Shown in pieces: positions 18,457 through 27,283 of a stretch of DNA of 64,000 nt. The stretch comes from Nodosilinea sp. WJT8-NPBG4 (GTDB taxonomy: Bacteria > Cyanobacteriota > Cyanobacteriia > Phormidesmidales > Phormidesmidaceae): NCBI GenBank assembly GCA_019359285.1, contig JAHHHQ010000020.1, forward strand, positions 124,001-188,000. The letters run 5' to 3'. Within the stretch, counting starts at the first letter, position 1. Every line of letters begins with the position of its first letter. Under the pieces are notes generated by a model that worked only from the letters and a program-made list of their open reading frames with translations, did no database searches and was not told the DNA's origin. The translations under genes were made by a program, and so were the position numbers.

Positions 18457-19047
18457 ATGGCCACCGCCACGATTAAATTTTTAGAAACGCCAACTTCTCA
18501 GGCGTGGGTTGAGCAAGCCCTGGCTAACCTGGACGTGATTTTGCTCGATCACGCCCAGTGTGAGCGCAAGGCGGCGGGGGTAGCGATGAGCCTGATCAAC
18601 CGCTATCCATCGGATGCTGAGTTAGTAAAAGCGCTAACCGCGATCGCCCAAGAAGAACTGGCCCACTTCGCCCAGGTCAACCAGTGGCTGGAGCGCCGCA
18701 GCATTCTCTTTGGCCCCTTGCCGCCACCCCCCTATGGAGCCGCTCTGCGTCAGCAGGTGCGAGGCGACGAACCCCATCGTCAGCTTGACGTGCTGCTAGT
18801 GTCGGCTCTGATCGAAGCCCGTAGCCACGAACGGTTGGGATTGTTGGGCCAGCACTGCCCCGATCTAGAATTAGCCCAGTTTTACCGCAGCCTCATGGCT
18901 TCAGAAGCTCGCCACTACGGGGCCTACTGGGTATTGGCTACCGGCCGCTTTCCCCGTGTCGAGGTAGAAGGGCGGCTAGCTGAGTTAGCCGCTGCCGAAA
19001 GCGAGATTTTGGCTCGCCTTCACCCTCAGCCCCGCATTCATAGCTAG
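18457..19047 (+). CDS. miaE: tRNA-(ms2io6A)-hydroxylase, MiaE-like
   Basis: A 196-residue diiron protein with a ferritin-like four-helix arrangement. Metal-ligand motifs are LDHAQCERKAAG, AQEELAHFAQV, ALIEARSHERL and SEARHYGAYW, giving the paired E/ExxH pattern of MiaE. The family hydroxylates the isopentenyl group of ms2i6A37 in tRNA. It sits between aroQ and an acetyltransferase (9-base gap), consistent with an operon. The assignment is by motif; cyanobacterial substrates were not verified. Confidence 0.92.
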   Translation: MATATIKFLETPTSQAWVEQALANLDVILLDHAQCERKAAGVAMSLINRYPSDAELVKALTAIAQEELAHFAQVNQWLERRSILFGPLPPPPYGAALRQQVRGDEPHRQLDVLLVSALIEARSHERLGLLGQHCPDLELAQFYRSLMASEARHYGAYWVLATGRFPRVEVEGRLAELAAAESEILARLHPQPRIHS

Positions 19048-19056
19048 AGAAGTTCG

Positions 19057-19599
19057 ATGCCGCTAGAACACCGCAGCACCTTTGGCCCCTACCTGATTCG
19101 CAGTTGGCAGCCGAGCGATCGCGCCGCCGCCGTGGCCATCATTGGCGAGGTGCTGCAAGAATACCGCCTCACCTGTGAACCGATCGATAGCGATCGCGAC
19201 GCCCTAGAAGTAGAAGACTGCTACTGGCAGACGGGTGGCGAATTTTGGGTAGTAGAGCTTGACGGCGTGCTGGTCGGTACCGCTGGCTATCGTCCTACCC
19301 AGCGCGGAGATGGCGCAGTGGAGCTGCGCAAGATGTATCTGCTGGCTCAGGCGCGTGGGCAAGGGCTGGGGCGCTACCTGCTCAGCACGCTAGAATCTGC
19401 TATTCAGCAGCGCGGCTTCACCGACATTTGGCTAGAAACCGCCTCGGTGCTACAGGAAGCGGTCGGGCTGTACGAAGCCAGTGGTTATGAAGCGGCCACT
19501 GGGGTGGAAACGGCTCGATGCGATCGCGTCTACCGTAAGCGCCTGCCCTTTCCGGCCAACCATCCCGGCTTAGAGAAAAGCGGGTCTAGGCCTTTATAG
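19057..19599 (+). CDS. GNAT-family N-acetyltransferase
   Basis: A 180-residue single-domain acetyltransferase. The acetyl-CoA motif is ELRKMYLLAQARGQGLGRYLL (R/Q-x-x-G-x-G/A type), preceded by strand FWVVELDGVLVGTAGY and followed by LETASVLQEAVGLYEASGY. It would move acetyl from acetyl-CoA to an unknown amine. ATG start, nine bases after miaE, so probably translated from the same mRNA. Substrate unknown. Confidence 0.9.
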   Translation: MPLEHRSTFGPYLIRSWQPSDRAAAVAIIGEVLQEYRLTCEPIDSDRDALEVEDCYWQTGGEFWVVELDGVLVGTAGYRPTQRGDGAVELRKMYLLAQARGQGLGRYLLSTLESAIQQRGFTDIWLETASVLQEAVGLYEASGYEAATGVETARCDRVYRKRLPFPANHPGLEKSGSRPL

Positions 19600-19652
19600 C
19601 CAGAAGTTAGCTATAATCGCCACATTAACCCTGGAATACTGGCTAAGCAGTT

Positions 19653-20198
19653 TTGATTGCCATCTATCCCGGCAGTTTTGACCCCATTACCTTGGGCCAT
19701 TTAGACATCATTACCCGCGGCAGTCGATTGTTTGAGCGGGTGATTGTGCTGGTGTCTAGCAACCCCAACAAGGTGCCCATGTTTTCTACCGACGAGCGTA
19801 TTGGGCAAATTGAGCGATCGGTGAGGCATCTCAACAATATTGATATTGACCATTACGATGGTCTTACCATCAACTATGCTAGACAGCGCCATGCCCAGGT
19901 CTTGCTGCGGGGGTTGCGAGTACTCTCCGATTTCGAAAAAGAGCTGCAAATGGCGCATACTAATAAGACCCTGGCCGATGATATTGAGACTCTTTTTCTG
20001 TCAACCTCCACAGAGTACAGCTTTCTTAGCAGCAGCCTGGTCAAAGAAATCGCCCGCTTTGGCGGCCCCATCGACCACCTTGTTCCCCACCATGTAGCGC
20101 GAGACATTTACCAATGCTACGCCCAGAACCCTCCCGCCTCAATGCTCAGCCCCGCACCGCCCAGTCCCGCAGTGCCGGTGTCCAAGCCAATGGATTAG
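19653..20198 (+). CDS. coaD: Phosphopantetheine adenylyltransferase
   Basis: Catalyses the penultimate step of coenzyme A synthesis: ATP plus 4'-phosphopantetheine to dephospho-CoA. The nucleotidyltransferase motif [17 protein letters not shown] (T/HxGH) is at the N-terminus; [21 protein letters not shown] and [18 protein letters not shown] complete the signature. The start is TTG, directly fixed by the motif. At 181 residues it is about 20 longer than usual because of a Pro/Ser-rich tail, which overlaps the next gene by 85 bases. Confidence 0.96.
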   Translation: MIAIYPGSFDPITLGHLDIITRGSRLFERVIVLVSSNPNKVPMFSTDERIGQIERSVRHLNNIDIDHYDGLTINYARQRHAQVLLRGLRVLSDFEKELQMAHTNKTLADDIETLFLSTSTEYSFLSSSLVKEIARFGGPIDHLVPHHVARDIYQCYAQNPPASMLSPAPPSPAVPVSKPMD

Positions 20199-20932
20199 AG
20201 GCGACGGAAACCAATTCGGGCCTGCCCAACCCCGGCGATATCGATATTCAACAGGAGCTGAATAAGCTCGAAGAACTGATTTTGGCTAGTCCTCGGGTGC
20301 CCTTTAGTGGTCGTACCCTGGTCGATGAGGATCAGCTGCTGGACCAACTCGACGCTATTCGCCTCAACCTGCCTCCGGCCTTTCGCCAAGCGGTGCAAAT
20401 TTTGCAGCAGCGCAACAGCCTACTTGCTGAATCTGAGCGCTACGCCGAAGAACTAATTGCTGCTGCCGAGCAGCAGGCGGCCCAAATACTGGATGAACTG
20501 GGCATTGTGCGCCAAGCCGAGCAGATGGCCCAACAGCTCAAAACCCAGGCCCAGCAGGATTGCGATAGCTTGCGTACCCAGGTGATGGGTGACATTGAGC
20601 AAATGCAGATTCAAGCTCAGCGTGAGTGGGAGTCCCTGCGCCAAAAGGCCCTAGACGAGCAAGACATGATTCAGCAGGAGGCCGATGGCTACGCTGACCA
20701 GGTGCTCTCTAGCGTAGAGCAGCAGCTCTCTCAGATGTTGCGGATCATTCAAAACGGACGCAGCCACCTTCAGCCGGTGAAAGAAGCCCCAGCACCGGCT
20801 CCAACCCAGCGACCTAAGTCTGGTAAGGGTGTGTCGCCCAGTGCGGTGCTATCCGACCCCCGTGCCGATGCGGGAAGCGATCGCCTTTCAAATCGCCCTC
20901 GTTCACCGCAAAAGTCTGACCCCTCTGCATGA
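20114..20932 (+). CDS. DivIVA/ATP-synthase-b-like coiled-coil protein
   Basis: A 272-residue protein. Residues 45-100 are globular ([36 protein letters not shown], a conserved cyanobacterial block). Residues 100-220 form a Gln/Glu/Ala-rich coiled coil, and the tail is Pro/Ser-rich and probably disordered. Annotation pipelines call such proteins DivIVA-like or F-type ATPase b-like; I would not infer a cell-division role from that. The ATG overlaps coaD by 85 bases; a GTG at 20180 would reduce this. The stop overlaps the ruvA ATG (ATGA), indicating coupling. Confidence 0.82.
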   Translation: MLRPEPSRLNAQPRTAQSRSAGVQANGLEATETNSGLPNPGDIDIQQELNKLEELILASPRVPFSGRTLVDEDQLLDQLDAIRLNLPPAFRQAVQILQQRNSLLAESERYAEELIAAAEQQAAQILDELGIVRQAEQMAQQLKTQAQQDCDSLRTQVMGDIEQMQIQAQREWESLRQKALDEQDMIQQEADGYADQVLSSVEQQLSQMLRIIQNGRSHLQPVKEAPAPAPTQRPKSGKGVSPSAVLSDPRADAGSDRLSNRPRSPQKSDPSA

Positions 20933-21555
20933 TCAGCTATCTCAAGGGGGTGCTGGCCGATGTTCAAAAGCCCGGTAACCACAAAATTATCGTCACCTTA
21001 GACGTCAATCAGGTGGGCTACGACATGCAGGTGCCCGCCCGCCAGCTGTCGCAGCTGCCGCCCCTCGGGGAGGTGGTGCAGCTCTTTAGTCACCTCTACT
21101 TTCGCGAAGACCAGGCGGTATTGTTTGGCTTTGGCCAGCGTCAAGAGCGCGACCTGTTTCGGCTGTTAATCAGCGTTAGCGGCATTGGTCCCCAGATGGC
21201 TCTGGCCCTGATCGACACCCTGGGCGAGACTGAGTTAACCCAGGCGGTAGTTAGTGGTAACACCCGTCTACTGTCGCGTACCCCAGGGGTAGGCAACAAA
21301 ACCGCCGAACGTCTGGTCTTGGAACTTAAAACCAAGCTGCAAGACTGGCAAACTCAGTCGGGGGTGGGCCTGGTGCCTGATGCTGGACCGATACCAACCC
21401 TCTACGAAGAGGTCGAAGCCACGCTTAGCGCCCTGGGCTATAGTCAAAGCGAGATTCTCAAGGCGCTTCAGGCGGTAGGCCGCAGCTCTACTTTGCAAAA
21501 GACAGCGGATCCAGAAAGTTGGGTGCGCGAGGCGATCGCCTGGCTCAGTGAGTAA
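20929..21555 (+). CDS. ruvA: Holliday junction branch migration protein RuvA
   Basis: The DNA-binding subunit of the RuvAB complex that migrates Holliday junctions. The 208-residue product has the N-terminal OB-like part ([26 protein letters not shown]), the helix-hairpin-helix repeats (LLISVSGIGPQMALALID and RTPGVGNKTAERLVLELK) and the C-terminal RuvB-binding helices (EVEATLSALGYSQSEILKAL). The start overlaps the previous stop by four bases. ruvB is not in the window. Confidence 0.97.
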   Translation: MISYLKGVLADVQKPGNHKIIVTLDVNQVGYDMQVPARQLSQLPPLGEVVQLFSHLYFREDQAVLFGFGQRQERDLFRLLISVSGIGPQMALALIDTLGETELTQAVVSGNTRLLSRTPGVGNKTAERLVLELKTKLQDWQTQSGVGLVPDAGPIPTLYEEVEATLSALGYSQSEILKALQAVGRSSTLQKTADPESWVREAIAWLSE

Positions 21556-21647
21556 TCCTCTGGTGAGACAAGATGGGTGCAACAGCCCCTATGCTATAGT
21601 GAAAAATCCTGGCTCAAAATTATTCTTCTAGAGAAGCTGTCTGTCCC

Positions 21648-21917
21648 ATGACTCTGTTGCAAGCGCGTAAGCAGGAACTTATTTCCGACTATCAGGTGCA
21701 CGAAACTGACACCGGCTCCGCCGATCTGCAGATTGCTATGCTCACCGAACGCATCAATCAGCTGAGCTCCCACCTGCAAAAGAACAAAAAAGACTACTCG
21801 TCTCGCCGTGGTCTACTCAAAATGATTGGTCACCGCAAGCGCCTTATGGCCTACCTGCAAAAGCAAGACTCCGAGCGCTATCGGGCGCTGATTCAAAAGC
21901 TTGGTATTCGCGGCTAG
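21648..21917 (+). CDS. rpsO: 30S ribosomal protein S15
   Basis: An 89-residue S15 with the canonical four-helix sequence: DTGSADLQIAMLTERINQLSSHL, KDYSSRRGLLKMIGHRKRLMAYL. It binds the central domain of 16S rRNA early in 30S assembly. It follows ruvA by 92 bases; a TATAGT at 21595-21600 may be a -10 element but has no good partner. PAM68 lies downstream, an arrangement also known in other cyanobacteria. Confidence 0.98.
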   Translation: MTLLQARKQELISDYQVHETDTGSADLQIAMLTERINQLSSHLQKNKKDYSSRRGLLKMIGHRKRLMAYLQKQDSERYRALIQKLGIRG

Positions 21918-22031
21918 GTTTTCCGCCAAAGCCAGATCAGCTAGGTGGGTTGAGTTGAACTTAGCAAAGCTTTTTGGTAAGTAGCCCGAGCTGAGTGCTG
22001 CGACCGCATTCCTCCAACCTTTTCTCTAGGC

Positions 22032-22070
22032 TAGAAACGTTGGGCTAGCACTGCTAGCCCAACGTTTCTA
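22032..22070. repeat. Near-perfect 39-base palindrome upstream of the PAM68 gene
   Basis: TAGAAACGTTGGGCTAGCA (22032-22050) is followed by one base and its exact reverse complement (22052-22070). No T-run follows, so it is not a standard terminator. It ends 36 bases before the PAM68 start, where a hairpin could act on the rpsO-PAM68 transcript. Confidence 0.9.
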
Positions 22071-22106
22071 ATATGTTCCCATCGCTTGTTGTTGTCACGT
22101 AGCGCT

Positions 22107-22628
22107 ATGGCCTCTGAGTCTTCCCGAAAGCGGCTGCCCTTTGAGCCAGGTAAGAGCGGTAGCAAGCCTGCCGATGAGGCGCCAAAGGCTGCTAAGCCAG
22201 CCCCTAAAAAGAAATCAGCCAAAAAGCCAGTCACCGTAAACACGACTGCTGTGGCTAAGCCAGTTGTTTCTAGTAAAAAGACAGCTAGAGCTAAGCGGGC
22301 AGACCGTGAAACAACCTCTATTCCTCAGGAGGTGAGCGATCGCATGCTGCGTCGCATGTTGGCCTTCTCCGGTGTCCCCACAGGATTGGGAATACTGACC
22401 TTTTTTGTTAGCTACTACCTGGTTGCAAATCAAGTAGTAGAGTTGCCTTCTTACTTTGTACTGTTAGTGACCTTAGGCTGCTTTGGCTTGGGGGTAGTAG
22501 GCCTTACCTACGGTGTGCTGTCAGCGTCTTGGGATGAAGAACGTCCCGGCACCTGGTTGGGCCTAGACGAGTTTCAAGTTAACTTTGGCCGTGTAACCGG
22601 TGCCTGGGGTGCCAAGTCAGAGCGCTAG
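22107..22628 (+). CDS. PAM68-family photosystem II assembly protein
   Basis: A 173-residue protein homologous to plant PAM68 and Synechocystis Sll0933, membrane factors for early photosystem II assembly. The first 75 residues are Lys/Ala/Pro-rich and disordered. The conserved part begins IPQEVSDRMLRRMLAFSGVP, followed by two membrane helices (about 92-113 and 120-142) and the block GVLSASWDEERPGTWLGLDEF. I chose the ATG at 22107; an upstream TTG lacks support. Location after rpsO matches the known gene order in other cyanobacteria. It acts in the thylakoid membrane. Confidence 0.93.
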   Translation: MASESSRKRLPFEPGKSGSKPADEAPKAAKPAPKKKSAKKPVTVNTTAVAKPVVSSKKTARAKRADRETTSIPQEVSDRMLRRMLAFSGVPTGLGILTFFVSYYLVANQVVELPSYFVLLVTLGCFGLGVVGLTYGVLSASWDEERPGTWLGLDEFQVNFGRVTGAWGAKSER

Positions 22629-22663
22629 GGCCAAGACTGGACGTTCAGTTTGCTCCGAGAGTA

Positions 22664-22780
22664 TTGCAATATAGCCGCTTGGGTACCAGTGAAGACTGTC
22701 CAGAATGCCAGGGCTTAGGCACACCCGATATTTCTTGCGATTTTTGTGCTTTGCGTTGTATTTTTTGTCGTAGCTTCTGA
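22664..22780 (+). CDS. Candidate 38-residue Cys-rich protein with three CxxC pairs
   Basis: A short plus-strand frame just after PAM68 encodes three evenly placed CxxC pairs (CPEC, CDFC, CIFC) within about 25 residues, ending CRSF and stop. Six cysteines in this pattern are unlikely by chance and suggest a zinc- or iron-sulphur-binding peptide. The only in-frame starts are TTG codons; the one at 22664 has a purine-rich GAGAG too close upstream. The frame is also open upstream into the end of PAM68, so it may be a remnant or need another start. Treat as a candidate. Confidence 0.4.
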   Translation: MQYSRLGTSEDCPECQGLGTPDISCDFCALRCIFCRSF

Positions 22781-22899
22781 CTTTGGTGTTGTTGAATCGA
22801 AGCATGAATCTATAGGGAAAAACGGCCGTTTGCCCCTACAAGACGTTGCAGTTATGATTCATGCCTGTATCCAGCAATGCCCTGACTTTTTGATTAGTG

Positions 22900-24138
22900 C
22901 TATGCCTCGCCGTCTGGGTCAGTAGACGACTTCATAATTTGCTCAATCTGCTCTTCCATCATTTTGAGCAACTGACTCAGGGCCCCTAGCGTCTGCGCCG
23001 AGGGAGGCTCAATCGTCAGTGAGTGGCGAGCCCGCTGACGAATCTCAACAATACGTTTTTGCAGGGTTTGAGCAACCCCAAGGGCATCTTCTCCCATCTG
23101 TTTGATTTGCTGCTGCTGATAAAACTTAAGGGCGGCCCCCCTTAGGACTTGAAGGGTAGCTTCTTCGCCGTGGGCACCCGACATCAGACGCAGGCGCAGC
23201 AGCACGCGTTCGCCTTTGTATAGCCGCTCAATGTCGGCCTGTTTGGGCTGGGCAGTTGGTAGCAGGGGCAGGTGCGTCAGCCGCTTGAGTTCGTTGATGA
23301 CGCTTTGAACCTGGTCGAGGCTCAGGTTTTTTAGGGCAGCTTGAACCACGCCGTCTCTGCTCCAAAGCACTTGGCCATTGGTGGAGCGGCGTTCTAGATA
23401 CAGACGCCCAATGCCCTCGGTTAGCACCTGATAAAGCAGCGCCTGGGTGAGCTTGGGCGGCGGCAAGCGATGTAGTTGGTTGAGCGGTACCTGGCTAAGA
23501 ATCGGGTCAAGCGTGAGGGCCAGGGGTTGAGACTCTAGCTCAATTCTTGGAGGTTGGGGTAGGGGTGGAGTGGAGGGAGCAGGCGGCAGGTCAGGGGCTG
23601 GGCGATCGCTTTGCAGTTCTGGTGGGCTGTCAACAACTGGGGCTGGACGATCGTTCTGTAGTTCTTCTGAGCTGTCAACAGTCGGGGTGGGGCGATCGCT
23701 TCTCAAATCCTCCGGGCTGTCGACAATAAATGTAAGAAACTCATCGACCTGGTTTTGCGCCTGGGGTAGTGCCTCAACCTGCGGCTGGGGCTTAGCCTTT
23801 TGCCGAGATGCGTGACTTAGATACTTGGAGAGCATTTTGCGCTGCCAGTCAGAGGCCACAGGCCACGACACCACAGAGCAGTGAATGAAGGAGACTTGCT
23901 TGCGGGCATATTCCGTAGCAACGGTGTCCGATGGGTTGACCATGCCGAGGTGCAGGCAACTCGACTCCACGGAGAGAGGAATGATCTCGTGGTAGAGACA
24001 GGCCTCAAAGGGCAAAATGCTGTCGATTAAAGAGAGCATTTGGTCCACATTGAGGCGGCTATCAATAGCCGCGCTGCCGCTCTGCACGTCAAGGGCAGAA
24101 AGGTCGTTGAATGGAGAGTGGGTGTCGGGCTCCGGCAT
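22900..24138 (-). CDS. Degenerate PilB/GspE-N-terminal-like protein
   Basis: A 412-residue protein. Residues 25-105 resemble the MshEN/GspE N-terminal domain (LLPFEACLYHEIIPLSVESSCLHLGMVNPSD). A Pro-rich linker at about 125-200 carries three copies of a unit like VDSPEELQSDRPAP. Residues 215-370 look like the N2 domain of PilB-type ATPases (IGRLYLERR, GQVLWSRDGVVQAAL, GERVLLRLRLM, EEATLQVLRG), but there is no Walker A and no ATPase core. It may regulate type IV pilus or secretion ATPases by imitation; that is inference. It starts at ATG after a 394-base gap. Confidence 0.75.
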   Translation of the reverse strand: MPEPDTHSPFNDLSALDVQSGSAAIDSRLNVDQMLSLIDSILPFEACLYHEIIPLSVESSCLHLGMVNPSDTVATEYARKQVSFIHCSVVSWPVASDWQRKMLSKYLSHASRQKAKPQPQVEALPQAQNQVDEFLTFIVDSPEDLRSDRPTPTVDSSEELQNDRPAPVVDSPPELQSDRPAPDLPPAPSTPPLPQPPRIELESQPLALTLDPILSQVPLNQLHRLPPPKLTQALLYQVLTEGIGRLYLERRSTNGQVLWSRDGVVQAALKNLSLDQVQSVINELKRLTHLPLLPTAQPKQADIERLYKGERVLLRLRLMSGAHGEEATLQVLRGAALKFYQQQQIKQMGEDALGVAQTLQKRIVEIRQRARHSLTIEPPSAQTLGALSQLLKMMEEQIEQIMKSSTDPDGEA

Positions 24139-24532
24139 GGGCCTGGCAAGTTAACGATCAGGATTTCCCTATGCTAGGCGTGGGGCAAGACGCGAAGGTG
24201 AATTCTTAAGCTCCAGCCCATTAATCTTTATGAGAGACTTTACTATTTTGCTGGATTTGTGGTCGGTTGCCCAGGCCGTTAAAGAACCGGCAGCGATGAA
24301 AAGGGTATTTACAAGGACTAAAACGCTACTAGAAAGGACTGTCCCAGTGTTGTGGTCAGTGCTGTTTTTGTCAACCACTGAAAGCTGGCTGTTTTGCTCG
24401 CGATCGCAATTTTTGTGGCGATCGCGCCTTCTGCCGACAACTCTCTGTCGACAACCCATGAAACGTTGATGTTATTCTCTCTGTATCTGTATCTGGCTCT
24501 GCTTCTGTAAGTTAACTCAAGATACCTAGGGA
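24139..24532. other. 394-base intergenic region
   Basis: It separates two minus-strand genes and should hold the promoter of the PilB-like gene and the 3' end of the secreted-protein gene. Two GCGATCGC-type sites occur at about 24400-24426. Small ORFs on both strands lack ribosome binding sites and family features. I see no clear terminator or RNA. Confidence 0.4.
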
Positions 24533-26599
24533 TTAATAAGCTGAGGTGCCTTCCCGAGCAGCATCTGGGGTAATGGCCTGGTCTGGCTCTGCATCTGGTG
24601 GGGCGATCGCCTCTCCTAAAGGCTCTACATTCGTGGGGGAAGTCCCCAGCGACAGATCTTCCGGGCTAACCTGTTCAAACCCCAAAGGCTTTTCTGGCTC
24701 AGAAGTGATCGTCTTGTTATCGGAGGCAGAGGTTTCTAACGGCAGAGCTTGAGGCTCGGCCTCTGGGGTACCTATAGGTGGTTCTGAGGCATCTAAGGTG
24801 GGGGCTTCCGATAGTTCAGCCTCTGGAGTGGCAACCTCGAGCACGGGAGACTCAGGGGCTTCCTGCGGCGCTGTCTCTGACTGCCAATCGGGTTCTGCAA
24901 CGGTAGCTTGAGGTATGTAGACCGTGCTGTCGGGAAATGCCCCAGGCACAGGAGATGTAGTGGTAATTGGGACAACGGTCTGGCTACCTTCTTTGGCCTC
25001 GGCCCAGGATGGAGGGGCGATCGCAGCTGGCTGGGCTACTGTCTCTGCTGTTTGTGCAGCGGCAGACGGCGTCAAATCTATTACGGCTTCTTGCTCGTCA
25101 CTCTCGGTAGCTGCTGCTGTTGCTGAGGGGGGTAACACCTCATCGGCGGAGGGTGCATCATTGTCATTGGCGATCGGTGCTGGTGGTGGAACTATGGCGG
25201 CCTCGTCAGCTTCTGGGACGGCATTTCTGGTAGCAGAAGCATCGCCCCGGTTAAACAACACGTTAGCGAGGGAGGCTATTTGCGGTGAGGTCCCGCCCCC
25301 TGACGGGAACGCCGCCTGGGAGAAGCGTTCGACGGTGACCTGCCAGAGCGCTGCCAATGGATCGACGTCACTAGCTTCGGCCGGGTTTGGCGCAGCGGCG
25401 GTCGCCTCGTTGTCTGCTGGTTTAGCCTGGGCAACGGGGTCACTGGGAGAAGTCCACATTTGCAGTATCTCGTCCACAGGCTCTGCCTCAGGACTGTCTA
25501 GAGCCACTAGAGTTTCAGGCTCGGGGTCGGGAGTCAGTGCCCAGGTCTGGGGACGAAGGTCAGGATTTTGGGCCTCATAGGCGGCGATCGCCTGGGCCAC
25601 GGCATTGGCTCGGCGTAGCTGGTCGCGGCGAATGCCAACTTCGGTGTTACCCAACCCAGGGGCGTTCCATCGTCCGGTATTTGGATTGATATAGGAACGG
25701 GTACGAGCTACCAAAATGGCCTCAGATCCTTCATATCCGTTAGCCTTAGCCTCAGCGAGTCGCTCAATGTAACCTACCCGTCCGATGGCAGCTAAGGGCG
25801 ATTGATTGGCCAGGTCTAGCCCGTTGAGGGTTTCCTCAAGGGTGAGGTTCAAGCCGTGCTTGAGGGCTCTTTGGCGCAGCACATCCCCTTGATTTTGAAG
25901 TCGGGCCAGCTGTTTTTGGTCGGCTTCTTCGGGAGTTTGAGCCCCGTGTTGGTAGGAAAACGTGCCCATGTTCCACACGCGGTTACCGGGGTCGGTATGG
26001 CCAAAATAGGCAGAATTAATCGCTCCGCTAGGGGTGCGGGTGCCCTCAGCGCTGCCCACTGCCCTGGCCACTAAAGAATCTGAGTTGCCTTCAAATAAGC
26101 TCAGCAATGGGTTGGGAGTGGCTTTTGGCTCAGCCAATTTTGCCTGGGCCGTAACCACCGCCGCTGATGGCTCTAACCCAAAGTCAAGGGCTAGCCGCTG
26201 CGTTTCCTTGGGCGATTCAACCTTGTGGCCTGGAGCGACTGGTTCAGGCGCTACGGCCACCATAACTGGAGTCAGGGTCAGCGGTGGAGCTGGTGGCAGC
26301 AGCGCAGTGGCCGATGTGCTCTCATTCAGCGCTACTACTACCCCGCGCCGATATACCCCCGCCGGTAGCTGCTGGGGGGAGTGGTAGCGCATCGGTGGAT
26401 TGGCTGCCTGGGCCGGAATGGGCAGGGGCTGGTTAGCGTTGTCTACCGCTGGTGCGATCGCATCGGCAATCGGCGGCGGCTCCACCCACTGAGGTGGCGA
26501 CAGCTCAAAGCTAAGAATGCCGTCGTCGGCCTGCACCGCAGTAGGGCAAAGCATTGCCAGCAGAGCACTAGCGGCTAGAAGAGTGGGATGGAGCTTCAT
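24533..26599 (-). CDS. Large secreted Pro/Ala/Glu-rich protein with a lysozyme-like central domain
   Basis: A 688-residue protein with a clear signal peptide (residues 1-24, ending AVQA-DD). Residues 25-170 are Pro-rich. The globular part at about 170-345 begins LVARAVGSAEGTRTPSGAINSAYFGHTDPGNRVWNMG, with a Glu soon after a helix start and later ARTRSYINPNTGRWN. This is suggestive of a glycan-binding or lysozyme-like fold, but the catalytic assignment is not secure. Residues 350-688 are a long acidic Pro/Ala/Glu tail, probably disordered. It follows three envelope-type genes on the same strand (72-base gap). Confidence 0.8.
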   Translation of the reverse strand: MKLHPTLLAASALLAMLCPTAVQADDGILSFELSPPQWVEPPPIADAIAPAVDNANQPLPIPAQAANPPMRYHSPQQLPAGVYRRGVVVALNESTSATALLPPAPPLTLTPVMVAVAPEPVAPGHKVESPKETQRLALDFGLEPSAAVVTAQAKLAEPKATPNPLLSLFEGNSDSLVARAVGSAEGTRTPSGAINSAYFGHTDPGNRVWNMGTFSYQHGAQTPEEADQKQLARLQNQGDVLRQRALKHGLNLTLEETLNGLDLANQSPLAAIGRVGYIERLAEAKANGYEGSEAILVARTRSYINPNTGRWNAPGLGNTEVGIRRDQLRRANAVAQAIAAYEAQNPDLRPQTWALTPDPEPETLVALDSPEAEPVDEILQMWTSPSDPVAQAKPADNEATAAAPNPAEASDVDPLAALWQVTVERFSQAAFPSGGGTSPQIASLANVLFNRGDASATRNAVPEADEAAIVPPPAPIANDNDAPSADEVLPPSATAAATESDEQEAVIDLTPSAAAQTAETVAQPAAIAPPSWAEAKEGSQTVVPITTTSPVPGAFPDSTVYIPQATVAEPDWQSETAPQEAPESPVLEVATPEAELSEAPTLDASEPPIGTPEAEPQALPLETSASDNKTITSEPEKPLGFEQVSPEDLSLGTSPTNVEPLGEAIAPPDAEPDQAITPDAAREGTSAY

Positions 26600-26671
26600 G
26601 GGCAGAAGGGGGTAAATTGCCGGGGCAAGCTTAGGGGAGTTGATTGCAGTTCTGAAACAGCGCGGCTAGGC

Positions 26672-27283
26672 CTAGAACGGTAAGCGTGGTGGTGGTCGAT
26701 TGAGCGATCGCTCCAGCACGCGATCGGAGGGTTCGACCATAGCCCAGGAGCCATCGGGCTGCCGTCGTAGAGTGGCGAAATGAATGTAGCGCCCGCGCCC
26801 CATAACGTCTCCGGCCTCAATGGGCCCCACATGGGGGTGGCTAACACCGCAGTAGCGAAACAAGTAAGCCGGTACCTCTGGGCTCGAAAAATAAATACAG
26901 TTAAATCCCTTGGCCGCTAGCTCTACTTGGCCCGTAAAAGGAGCGCGCAGCCGAGCGCCCTGCAGTCGGATCGAGATATCGCCCAGACTGCCCGTGACTA
27001 ACTGCCCCGCCACGCGATCGCCCGATTCGATCTCCCAAGCCTGCTTCAGCACGATCTGACGGGGTACTGTCGGCGTTAGCCTGCCACAACCACTCAAGCC
27101 AAGCAGCAACATGCCTAACCCCAGGCTTAGGGCCAGCCGACCGAGTCCAAGGGGTAGTCCACCCAAGTGCAAGTGCTGAAAAAACTGACCTCTTGCCGGG
27201 GGGCCTAAAGGTCTCCAGTCAAACTGGCCGATCAGCAGCAGGGCACTATTGAAACCGAAAGCGATAGCCAGCGTACTCGTCAT
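26672..27283 (-). CDS. Probable lipoprotein with LytM/M23-like beta domain
   Basis: A 203-residue protein. A hydrophobic segment at about 45-62 ends in LLLGLSGCGR, a good lipobox, so the true start may lie inside the listed ORF. The rest is beta-rich: IESGDRVAGQLVTGSLGDISI, LRAPFTGQVEL, GPIEAGDVMGRGRYIHFATLRR. This pattern resembles the LytM/M23 peptidase fold, but the H-x-D and H-x-H zinc motifs are not evident, so it is probably non-catalytic. It overlaps the preceding gene by 38 bases, indicating an operon. It is predicted to sit at the periplasmic face. Confidence 0.7.
   Translation of the reverse strand: MTSTLAIAFGFNSALLLIGQFDWRPLGPPARGQFFQHLHLGGLPLGLGRLALSLGLGMLLLGLSGCGRLTPTVPRQIVLKQAWEIESGDRVAGQLVTGSLGDISIRLQGARLRAPFTGQVELAAKGFNCIYFSSPEVPAYLFRYCGVSHPHVGPIEAGDVMGRGRYIHFATLRRQPDGSWAMVEPSDRVLERSLNRPPPRLPF

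Noticed and set aside
24169-24469. Short ORFs on both strands in the 24.1-24.5 kb gap
   Set aside because: No ribosome binding sites and no family features; they overlap each other on opposite strands.
24924-25580. 218-codon plus-strand ORF
   Set aside because: Antisense to the Ala/Pro/Glu-rich tail of the secreted protein; its Ala/Ser/Gly bias is what the complement of that codon use gives.
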